A stretch of 12,294 nt of DNA, taken from assembly GCA_022712835.1 (NCBI GenBank), contig JAFLJU010000555.1, positions 1 to 12,294 of the forward strand, in the 5' to 3' direction. Below the pieces are notes generated by a model. It worked only from the letters and a program-made list of their open reading frames with translations. It made no database searches and had not been told where the DNA came from. Made by a program: the position numbers and the translations under genes. Below are positions 6,411 through 12,294 of the stretch, piece by piece; the stretch's first letter is position 1, and every line of letters starts with the position of its first letter. The stretch is from Desulfobacteraceae bacterium (lineage in GTDB: Bacteria > Desulfobacterota > Desulfobacteria > Desulfobacterales > Desulfobacteraceae).

Positions 6411-6968
6411 ATGATAAATGAAGTGATCGAAGAAACCCGCGACCGTATGGGGAAATCGGAAAAGGCCTTTGAAAAAGAATTGACAAAGGTTCGTACCGGC
6501 AGAGCATCCCAGTCAATGCTGGATGGGGTGAGAGTAGATTATTACGGTACCCCGACCCAGTTGCCCCAGATGGCAACCGTTTCCATACCCGAAAGTCGGA
6601 TGATTACGGTGAAACCATGGGATTTAAGTGTTATCAAAGAGGTTGAAAAGGCAATCTTAAAAGCAAACCTCGGCCTAACACCTTCCAGTGACGGCAAACT
6701 GATTCGGATATCCATTCCCCCCCTGACAGAAGATCGAAGAAAACAAATCGCCAAAAGTGCTTCTAAAATTTGTGAAGATTACAAAGTGGCTGTTCGGAAC
6801 ATCAGAAGAGATTCCAATGAAATGATCAAGGATCTTCAAAAAGAAGGGGATATCTCCGAGGATGATAACTTTAAGGGGCAAAAGCTGATCCAGGAGATGA
6901 CGGATCTGTATGTCAGAAAGTTAGATAGTATTTTTGCTGCCAAAGAAAAGGAAATCCTTGAAGTCTGA
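6411..6968 (+). CDS. frr: Ribosome recycling factor
   Basis: RRF splits the post-termination ribosome together with EF-G, so it acts right after the release factor encoded upstream. From ATG 6411 the protein is 185 residues, the standard length. It starts MINEVIEETRDRMGKSEKAF and then shows the hallmark VRTGRASQSMLDGVRVDYYG (about 27-46), PLTEDRRKQIAKSA (about 104-117) and VAVRNIRRDSNEMIK (about 124-138). The chain is the charged three-helix bundle plus small beta domain typical of the family. The 93 bp before it (6318-6410) contain no convincing promoter or terminator. Its 3' end overlaps the proposed start of uppS by 11 bases, and the sequence AAGGA near its end is the uppS ribosome binding site. 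Confidence 0.97.
   Translation: MINEVIEETRDRMGKSEKAFEKELTKVRTGRASQSMLDGVRVDYYGTPTQLPQMATVSIPESRMITVKPWDLSVIKEVEKAILKANLGLTPSSDGKLIRISIPPLTEDRRKQIAKSASKICEDYKVAVRNIRRDSNEMIKDLQKEGDISEDDNFKGQKLIQEMTDLYVRKLDSIFAAKEKEILEV
6948..6952 (+). promoter_or_regulatory. Ribosome binding site for the uppS TTG start
   Basis: AAGGA inside the last codons of frr precedes TTG 6958 by five bases. A further upstream in-frame TTG (6934) has no comparable site and would lengthen the protein by eight basic residues, so 6958 is the better start. Confidence 0.6.
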
Positions 6969-7728
6969 AACGATACAGGCCGAAAGGCTTGATCCGAAAA
7001 AACTTCCTGCCCACGTTGCTATGATTATGGATGGCAATGGCCGCTGGGCAAAAAAACGGTTGATGAACCGTATTAAAGGTCATGAAAAAGGCTCCCAGGC
7101 CGTTCGTTCCATTGTAACTGCCGCAGGGCAGTTGGGCATTGGAATGCTCACCTTGTATGCATTTTCCACCGAAAACTGGTCAAGGCCCAAGGTTGAAGTA
7201 ACGGCATTAATGATGCTGCTTAAACGATTTTTGGTATCTGAACGGGATGAGTTAATGACCCAGGGTGTTCGGTTGAACATTTTGGGACAAAAAGAAAAAT
7301 TACCCAAAGATATCCAGGAAGCGGCTGATAAAACAGTTGCCATGACCCAGAATAATCAGGGTATGGTATTAAATCTTGCCTTAAGCTATGGCAGCCGCCA
7401 GGAAATCACAGCCGCTGTTCAGGCGATTTCAAAAAAAGTGTTGTCCGGCCAGATATTGCCTCATGAGATCACCGAAGAAATGATTTCCGATCATTTATAC
7501 ACACGAAAGATGCCGGACCCGGATCTGATTATCAGAACCAGCGGGGAATATCGACTCAGCAATTTTATGATGTGGCAAGCGGCTTATTCAGAACTTTTCA
7601 TTACCGACACCCTGTGGCCTGATTTTACCCGGGATGAATTTGTTGAGATTTTATTAAATTTTCAAAAAAGAGACCGACGATTCGGTGGAGTAAAATGCAA
7701 CACCTTAAACGATGGCTTACCGCAATAA
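6958..7728 (+). CDS. uppS: Undecaprenyl diphosphate synthase (cis-prenyltransferase)
   Basis: Adds isopentenyl units in cis to farnesyl diphosphate to make the C55 carrier lipid for peptidoglycan and other envelope polymers. From TTG 6958 it has 256 residues, close to the family's about 250. The substrate-binding and catalytic motif HVAMIMDGNGRWA is at 19-31, with D25 the catalytic aspartate by homology. LTLYAFSTENWSRP (65-78), the ALSYGSRQEI segment (141-150) and RTSGEYRLSNFMMWQAAYSE (193-212), TDTLWPDF (216-223) and the terminal RRFGGV (240-245) complete the five conserved regions. It overlaps frr by 11 bases and cdsA by 34 bases, so it is in the same operon. An RNA-level link between the translation genes and the envelope genes is likely from this packing. 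Confidence 0.96.
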   Translation: MKSETIQAERLDPKKLPAHVAMIMDGNGRWAKKRLMNRIKGHEKGSQAVRSIVTAAGQLGIGMLTLYAFSTENWSRPKVEVTALMMLLKRFLVSERDELMTQGVRLNILGQKEKLPKDIQEAADKTVAMTQNNQGMVLNLALSYGSRQEITAAVQAISKKVLSGQILPHEITEEMISDHLYTRKMPDPDLIIRTSGEYRLSNFMMWQAAYSELFITDTLWPDFTRDEFVEILLNFQKRDRRFGGVKCNTLNDGLPQ

Positions 7729-8510
7729 TACTGGGTCCCCTTGTTCTGGGGATCATCATAAAAGGCAGCACCCTTCTTCTGGCGGTTATGGTATCAACTG
7801 TGGCCATATTCTCGGTACGGGAATATTTGAGAATCGTTTTCACAAATGATGTTGCCCCGGCCTCCCATACCCTTAAATTAATTTCCTATGCCATTTCCAT
7901 GGCCCTTGTCATTGGTGCCTGTTTGGGATCATTGCAGATTTTGTTTTTAGTACTTGCTCTGAATCTATTGATCCTGTCCCTATATGTGCTATCGCAGTTT
8001 CCCTCTGACCCACATGTTTTTGATATCATATCCAAGCAAATCCTAGGGATTGTTTATATCCCTGTCTCTCTTGCGTTGTTGGTCTTTCTCAAGGAAATGG
8101 ATGGGGGCACCTTCTGGATTGTCTGGCTGTTGGTTGTGATTTTTGCCAATGACACCGGCGCCTTTTATACCGGCACTTTTTTCGGAAAACACAAACTGGC
8201 CCCTAATATCAGTCCCAATAAAACCATTGAAGGTTCCCTGGGTGGCATCGCCACCGGCATGATTTTCGGATTTGTTTCTTGCTTCTTGTTTTTTGACAGT
8301 TTCCATCTGGCATTATTAACCATCCCCTGCTCGTTTTTGTTGGCAATGGCCGGCCAGGTGGGAGATTTGTTTGAGTCTGCCTTGAAACGGGCTTCCCATA
8401 TCAAGGATTCCGGCAGGATTTTGCCCGGGCACGGGGGAATGCTTGATCGGATTGATGGCTTGCTCTTAGCCATTCCGGTTCTCTATGTCTATCTGGTATT
8501 TGTGATATGA
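7695..8510 (+). CDS. cdsA: Phosphatidate cytidylyltransferase (CDP-diglyceride synthase)
   Basis: An integral membrane enzyme that makes CDP-diacylglycerol from CTP and phosphatidic acid, the branch point for membrane phospholipids. The 271 residues are largely hydrophobic, with about seven or eight membrane segments (for example 8-22, 26-40, 66-98, 116-132, 140-152, 184-201, 206-220, 256-270). The full family signature is present at residues 228-254: S-A-L-K-R, then K237-D238, then PGHGGMLDRID. The residue after the final Asp is Gly, where Ser is frequent. VFANDTGAF-like IFANDTGAF is at 149-157. GGTGGAG (7684-7690) precedes the ATG by four bases and lies within uppS; the genes overlap by 34 bases. 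Its stop overlaps the dxr start as ATGA. Confidence 0.96.
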   Translation: MQHLKRWLTAIILGPLVLGIIIKGSTLLLAVMVSTVAIFSVREYLRIVFTNDVAPASHTLKLISYAISMALVIGACLGSLQILFLVLALNLLILSLYVLSQFPSDPHVFDIISKQILGIVYIPVSLALLVFLKEMDGGTFWIVWLLVVIFANDTGAFYTGTFFGKHKLAPNISPNKTIEGSLGGIATGMIFGFVSCFLFFDSFHLALLTIPCSFLLAMAGQVGDLFESALKRASHIKDSGRILPGHGGMLDRIDGLLLAIPVLYVYLVFVI

Positions 8511-9655
8511 AACATTTGTCCATATTGGGTTCCACCGGATCCATCGGCACCAGTGCCCTTGATGTTGTCCGGATGTATCCGGACAGGTTTAATATCTTGG
8601 CCCTTACCGGGGGCAATAATATCAAGCTTTTGGCCCGGCAGATTGAAGAATTTCAGCCGGAAATGGTGGCGGTATTAGACGAGACAAAGGCCTTTGAATT
8701 GGCCAAATCTTTGACCGGAACCTGGAAGCCTGAAATTTTATTCGGGGAGATAGGATATGTGACGGCGGCATCCTTAAAAACCGTTGACATGGTTTTGCTT
8801 GCCATGGTGGGGGCTGCTGGATTGAAACCTGCCCTTGCCGCCATAGAGTCCAAAAAGCAAATTGCCCTTGCCAACAAAGAGACCCTTGTCATGGCAGGGG
8901 AAATTGTAATGGAAAGGGCACGAATAAATGGGGTGAACATTCTGCCCGTGGACAGTGAACATTCTGCCATTTTCCAATGCCTTCAAGGCAACCGCACCCG
9001 GGATTTTAAACGGATTTTTTTAACGGCTTCCGGGGGACCCTTTCGAGAACGGTCCATAGAAAACTTTTCCACCATTACGCTTTCGGATGCCTTGAACCAT
9101 CCCACCTGGAATATGGGGTACAAGATTACGATTGATTCCGCTACTTTGATGAACAAGGGGCTTGAGGTTATTGAAGCGGTTCATTTGTTTGGCATATCCC
9201 CTGACGAAATTGAGGTATTGGTTCATCCCCAAAGTATCGTTCATTCGATGGTGGGATTTAAGGATGGAACGGTGATGGCTCAGATGGGGATTCCAGACAT
9301 GAAAGCGGCCATCGCCTATGCACTGTCCCAGCCGGGACGTCTGGATTTGAAGATGGATTTTCCAGATTTTACAGCCCTTAATAGTCTTACCTTTGATCGA
9401 CCAGATGTAGAAAAATTTCCCTCTCTTTCTTTTGCCTTTGAAGCCTGCAAACAAAAAGGAACCCTTCCGGCGGTTATGAATGCCGCCAATGAGATAGCGG
9501 TTCAGGCGTTTCTTGAAAACCGGATAGGATTTTCAGGTATTTTTAAACTTATTTCCAACACCATGGGGCTTCATACCCGCATTGACAATCCTGATCTTTC
9601 AGGTATTATTGAAGCCGATCATTGGGCAAGGGAAACAGCCAAATCCCAGATATGA
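8507..9655 (+). CDS. dxr: 1-deoxy-D-xylulose 5-phosphate reductoisomerase
   Basis: Converts DXP to 2-C-methylerythritol 4-phosphate with NADPH, the committed step of the MEP isoprenoid pathway that feeds the UppS substrate encoded two genes upstream. The 382 residues fit the family (380-400). The NADPH-binding GSTGSIG is at 8-14. ALANKETLVMAGE (120-132) and LPVDSEHSAIFQCL (146-159) supply metal ligands D149 and E151. LTASGGPFR (172-180), HPTWNMGYKITIDSATLMNK (198-217), E220 as third metal ligand, and VHPQSIVHSM (239-248) complete the active site. All are intact, so the enzyme should be active and fosmidomycin-type inhibitors would be expected to bind. The ATG overlaps the cdsA stop (ATGA). 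The end of the gene runs into a degenerate tandem repeat (9649-9684). Confidence 0.98.
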   Translation: MKHLSILGSTGSIGTSALDVVRMYPDRFNILALTGGNNIKLLARQIEEFQPEMVAVLDETKAFELAKSLTGTWKPEILFGEIGYVTAASLKTVDMVLLAMVGAAGLKPALAAIESKKQIALANKETLVMAGEIVMERARINGVNILPVDSEHSAIFQCLQGNRTRDFKRIFLTASGGPFRERSIENFSTITLSDALNHPTWNMGYKITIDSATLMNKGLEVIEAVHLFGISPDEIEVLVHPQSIVHSMVGFKDGTVMAQMGIPDMKAAIAYALSQPGRLDLKMDFPDFTALNSLTFDRPDVEKFPSLSFAFEACKQKGTLPAVMNAANEIAVQAFLENRIGFSGIFKLISNTMGLHTRIDNPDLSGIIEADHWARETAKSQI

Positions 9656-9684
9656 AAATGGGATATAAAAATTGGGATATAAAA
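9649..9684 (+). repeat. Short tandem repeat (13-14 bp, about 3 copies) across the dxr stop
   Basis: Two exact 12-base copies, TGGGATATAAAA, lie at 9659-9670 and 9673-9684 with a 14-bp period. An imperfect earlier copy, GATATGAAAAT, begins at 9649 and contains the dxr stop codon TGA (9653-9655). The array fills almost the whole 41-bp gap and ends directly before the GTGAGG ribosome binding site of rseP (9685-9690). Confidence 0.9.
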
Positions 9685-9696
9685 GTGAGGTCTTAA

Positions 9697-10764
9697 ATGG
9701 GTCATTCTGCTGCCGCGTTTGTTGTTGTTATTGGTATTCTTGTTTTTTGCCACGAATTGGGGCATTTTTTAGCCGCTCGCCTCTGTGGGGTTGGGGTGGA
9801 TGTTTTCTCTTTGGGATTTGGTCCCAAACTGTTCAAGAAAAAAATCGGGAGGACCGAGTATTGTGTTTCTGCCATCCCCCTGGGCGGTTATGTGAAAATG
9901 GTGGGAGAGGAACCGGGAGCACCCCTTGATCCCAAGGACAAGTCTCTGTCTTTTACCCATAAAAGCCTGGCCCAGAAAAGTATCATCGTGGCTGCGGGAC
10001 CTGCCTTTAATTTTATTTTGTCCTTGTTTATTTTTTACGTGCTCTATCAGTTTTCAGGGATTTACATGGGTACCCCTGTTATTGGCAAGGTTATGGAAAA
10101 TACACCCGCTTTAAGTGCCGGTCTTAAATCCGGTGATATTATCAGAGAAATTAATCAACACCCCATTGAATCGTTTGAAGATATCTCCCGGGTTATCAGC
10201 ACCGGTAGCGGTGAAAAATTAAATATTATTCTTGAGCGGGGCGGGCAAATCACCAGTGTGGAACTTGTTCCTGAAAAACGGATTGGGAAAAATGTATTTG
10301 GTGAGGATGTGGACAAATTTGTCATCGGCATCCTGGGAACCGGTGATACCTTTCATAAAAGTTTGAATCCGATCCAGGCCATGGGGCGCTCCATATCAGA
10401 TACCTATGGTCTGGTGAAATTGACCATTTTGTCTGTTGTCAAAATGGTCACTGGCAGTGTCTCTGCAGACAATCTGGGGGGACCCATTATGATAGCCCAG
10501 ATGGCAGGGGAACAGGCCAAGGCCGGGATTGTCAATTTTGTATGGTTTATCGCATTGCTTTCTGTCAACCTCGGAATTATTAATTTGTTTCCGATTCCGG
10601 TTTTGGATGGGGGGCATTTGCTATTTTTTGGGATTGAAGCGATTACCGGTAAATCGGTCAGTGAAAAATTACGGGAAAAATTGATTCAGTTCGGGGCGGC
10701 AATGCTGGTGGCTTTAATGGTTTTTGTTTTTTATAATGACATTGTTCGAATGATCAATGGATAG
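9697..10764 (+). CDS. rseP: RseP-type site-2 intramembrane zinc metalloprotease
   Basis: An inner-membrane protease that cleaves transmembrane segments of anti-sigma factors or leftover signal peptides. The zinc motif HELGH is at 19-23 in the first membrane segment (about 6-29). The third zinc ligand motif, NLFPIPVLDGGHL, is at 296-308 (D304) in a C-terminal membrane segment. GPAFNFILS (101-109) marks the second segment (about 97-119). A single PDZ domain spans about 122-195 (GTPVIGKVMENTPALSAGL, GDIIREINQ). A last membrane segment is near 333-348. The 355 residues match the single-PDZ type, against two PDZ domains in E. coli RseP (450). The ATG has a modest GAGG (9687-9690). It follows dxr by 41 bp in the usual cdsA-dxr-rseP order. 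proS often follows in other bacteria; here purL does. Its natural substrate cannot be told from the sequence. Confidence 0.95.
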   Translation: MGHSAAAFVVVIGILVFCHELGHFLAARLCGVGVDVFSLGFGPKLFKKKIGRTEYCVSAIPLGGYVKMVGEEPGAPLDPKDKSLSFTHKSLAQKSIIVAAGPAFNFILSLFIFYVLYQFSGIYMGTPVIGKVMENTPALSAGLKSGDIIREINQHPIESFEDISRVISTGSGEKLNIILERGGQITSVELVPEKRIGKNVFGEDVDKFVIGILGTGDTFHKSLNPIQAMGRSISDTYGLVKLTILSVVKMVTGSVSADNLGGPIMIAQMAGEQAKAGIVNFVWFIALLSVNLGIINLFPIPVLDGGHLLFFGIEAITGKSVSEKLREKLIQFGAAMLVALMVFVFYNDIVRMING

Positions 10765-10794
10765 TTAAATCGATAGTTAAATGGATAGTAAAAT
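10759..10794 (+). repeat. 12-bp tandem repeat, three copies, duplicating the rseP stop codon
   Basis: Units GGATAGTTAAAT (10759-10770), CGATAGTTAAAT (10771-10782) and GGATAGTAAAAT (10783-10794) are head to tail. The first contains the rseP stop TAG (10762-10764). Because the unit is four codons long, each copy places TAG in the same frame (10774 and 10786 as well), followed by TAA at 10789. Confidence 0.95.
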
Positions 10795-10830
10795 AGGCGT
10801 GATAAGAACAGGTAAACAGTTTCATAAAAC

Positions 10831-10872
10831 CGGGTAGATAATATCGGGTAGACAATATCGGGTGGATAATAT
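10831..10872 (+). repeat. 14-bp tandem repeat, three copies, running into the purL start
   Basis: Units CGGGTAGATAATAT (10831-10844), CGGGTAGACAATAT (10845-10858) and CGGGTGGATAATAT (10859-10872) are head to tail. The last supplies both the Shine-Dalgarno-like GGGTGG and the first two bases of the purL ATG. Copies 1 and 2 are followed by C, so only the last gives ATG. Copies 1 and 3 carry GATAAT, resembling a -10 box, but no matching -35 was found. Confidence 0.95.
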
Positions 10873-12294
10873 GATTTCATGTATTGAAATTGCTCTTAAA
10901 AAAGAGCTGAGAGATGCGGAAGCATCCTCTTTAAAGAAAAAAGCAGATTCCTATTTTGGAATAAAAATTGAAGTGGCCCGGTGTATCCATATCGTGACCA
11001 TCGAATCAGATATTGATGGGGCAGGCCTTGACCGGGTAAAAGATGAGGTTTTAACCAATCCGGTGACCCAGGTTTCCAGCTTACAACCCCTGGATATAGA
11101 GTTTGACTTTTGTATCTGGATCGGGTTCAGACCCGGTGTTAAAGATAATGCCGGTGCGACTGCCATGGAAGCCATTACCGATGTGCTGGATAAAACCTTT
11201 GGGAGTGATGAAGGCATTTACACTTCCAAGCGGTATTGCCTGAATGGCAAAACTCTGACACACGACGACGTTGAAACATTGGCAAGGCAGCTGTTGTCCA
11301 ATCCCATCATCCAGCAGTACAAAATTTTTTCCCGGGAATCCTGGAATAAAGAGATTGGGGCCGATGTGAAACCGGCCAAGGTGATTCTGGATCATACCCC
11401 CTGTTTTGAAACCATCGCCATCGATTCAGATGAAATGCTGTCAAAAATAAGCGATGAGAGAAATCTTGCGCTGAACCCGAGGGATATTCCCGTTATCCGG
11501 GAATATTTCCTAGAGCAAAAGGTTCTGGAAGAGAGAAAAGAAGTCGGCTTGTCCACCCCCACCGACCTGGAACTGGAATATCTTTCCCAGGCCAGAAGCG
11601 ATCATTGTTGTCACAATACCTTTAACGGTATCTTTCAATACACGGATGCTACCACGGGCGAAGTTGTGGTTGAAAATTCTTTGTTTAAAACCTATATTCA
11701 GCTTCCCACCCTGGCCCTTAAGGAAGAAAAGGATTGGGTTGTCTCAGTTCTATGGGACAATGCAGGGGTGGGGAAATTTGACGATGAGAACAATTATGTG
11801 ATCACCGGTGAAACCCATAATTCTCCTTCTAATATGGAAGCCTATGGCGGCGCCATCACTGGAATCGTCGGCGTGTACCGGGATCCCATGGGAACGGGCA
11901 TGGGGGCAAAACTTTTCATGGGCAGTTTCGGATTTTGTGTGGGGGAACTTGGGTATAATGGTCCTTTGAGTCCACCACTTCACCCCAGAAGGCTGTTGGA
12001 CGGGGTGATTGAAGGGGTTAAAGATGGGGGGAACAAAAGCGGCGTTCCCACCACATTCGGCCAGACCCTTTTTGATCCGGGGTATATGGGCAAAAGCCTG
12101 GTTTTTGTGACCGCTCTGGGGATCATGCCGGCCCTTCTTAAGGGTAAGCCCAGCCATGAAAAAACAACCTCTCCCGGCGAATTGATTATCATGAGCGGTG
12201 GCCGGGTGGGTAAGGATGGTATCCACGGCGTTACGGCATCATCGGAGAGTTTTTCCGAGAATACACCGGCAGGACACGTTCAGATAGGCGATCC
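10871..12294 (+). CDS. purL: Phosphoribosylformylglycinamidine synthase with fused PurS-like domains (3' end outside window)
   Basis: FGAM synthase catalyses the ATP- and glutamine-dependent fourth step of purine synthesis. 474 codons are visible from ATG 10871 with no stop before the edge. Residues about 3-75 and 80-155 look like two PurS-like units; the second has GFRPGVKDNAGATAMEAI (85-102) and LLSNPIIQQYKI (141-152), close to PurS. The PurL synthase part follows: linker near 200-245, then SDHCCHNTF (243-251) at the position of the SEHCxHK motif, GETHNSPSNMEAYGGAITGIVG (313-334, written in parts), RDPMGTGMGAK (337-347), GGNKSGVPTTFG (386-397), and GGRVGKDGIHGVTASS (443-458). The SEHC-type motif is altered (D for E; C and N at usually basic positions) though the His is kept. 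GTG 10862 is an alternative start. No glutaminase domain can be judged because the C-terminus is missing. It follows rseP by 106 bp filled mostly with tandem repeats. Confidence 0.9.
   Translation, partial: MISCIEIALKKELRDAEASSLKKKADSYFGIKIEVARCIHIVTIESDIDGAGLDRVKDEVLTNPVTQVSSLQPLDIEFDFCIWIGFRPGVKDNAGATAMEAITDVLDKTFGSDEGIYTSKRYCLNGKTLTHDDVETLARQLLSNPIIQQYKIFSRESWNKEIGADVKPAKVILDHTPCFETIAIDSDEMLSKISDERNLALNPRDIPVIREYFLEQKVLEERKEVGLSTPTDLELEYLSQARSDHCCHNTFNGIFQYTDATTGEVVVENSLFKTYIQLPTLALKEEKDWVVSVLWDNAGVGKFDDENNYVITGETHNSPSNMEAYGGAITGIVGVYRDPMGTGMGAKLFMGSFGFCVGELGYNGPLSPPLHPRRLLDGVIEGVKDGGNKSGVPTTFGQTLFDPGYMGKSLVFVTALGIMPALLKGKPSHEKTTSPGELIIMSGGRVGKDGIHGVTASSESFSENTPAGHVQIGD

Noticed and set aside
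9672..9929. 85-residue plus-strand frame at the start of rseP
   Set aside because: Overlaps the rseP N-terminus in another frame. The rseP frame contains HELGH and the membrane segment.
10892..10907. Hairpin GCTCTT-AAAA-AAGAGC early in purL
   Set aside because: Six AT-containing pairs in coding sequence for ALKKEL, without T-tract. Chance is a sufficient explanation.
1..12294. Mobile element, CRISPR array, tRNA, defence or toxin-antitoxin module
   Set aside because: Looked for and not seen. The window is filled by conserved housekeeping genes with short gaps, and the arrays are too short and adjacent to be CRISPR repeats with spacers.

Overview
The window is a compact, plus-strand-only block of core bacterial housekeeping genes with no mobile element, tRNA, rRNA or CRISPR array. 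Its order is coaE (3' end) - rho - rpmE - prfA - prmC, then rpsB - tsf - pyrH - frr - uppS - cdsA - dxr - rseP, then the 5' part of a purL with a fused PurS-like N-terminus. A moderate GC content, this gene order and the PurS-PurL architecture suggest a sulfate-reducing deltaproteobacterium of the Desulfobacterales type (Desulfobacterota). This is inferred from order and protein style, not from a database search.

Left part (1-3900): CoaE ends at 128. An AT-rich 170-bp leader follows, ending in a possible 13-codon upstream ORF whose stop overlaps the rho start (ATGA). Transcription termination factor Rho, ribosomal protein L31, release factor 1 and the RF1/RF2 glutamine methyltransferase PrmC follow. 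PrmC modifies the GGQ motif of the RF1 encoded just upstream. The prfA stop is TAG, and prmC lies in the same reading frame only two codons later.

Middle and right part (3901-10764): a 155-bp leader with a candidate promoter and hairpins precedes rpsB-tsf. Tightly packed genes follow for UMP kinase, ribosome recycling factor, undecaprenyl diphosphate synthase, CDP-diglyceride synthase, DXP reductoisomerase (MEP isoprenoid pathway) and the RseP-type site-2 protease. This conserved translation, isoprenoid and envelope cluster has overlaps at frr/uppS, uppS/cdsA and cdsA/dxr. Three genes (prmC, pyrH, uppS) appear to start with TTG.

End (10765-12294): purL starts at 10871 and runs off the edge. 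It is easy to miss because no stop codon is present.

I see no clearly new multi-gene system. The most unusual sequence structure is non-coding. Four different short tandem arrays (11-14 bp, about three copies each) sit in three of the intergenic gaps, two of them touching the upstream gene's stop codon. There is also a perfect 11-bp inverted repeat inside the start of pyrH, and a strong hairpin immediately before a prfA start that lacks a Shine-Dalgarno. No gene-free stretch exceeds 300 bases; the longest gap is 129-298.
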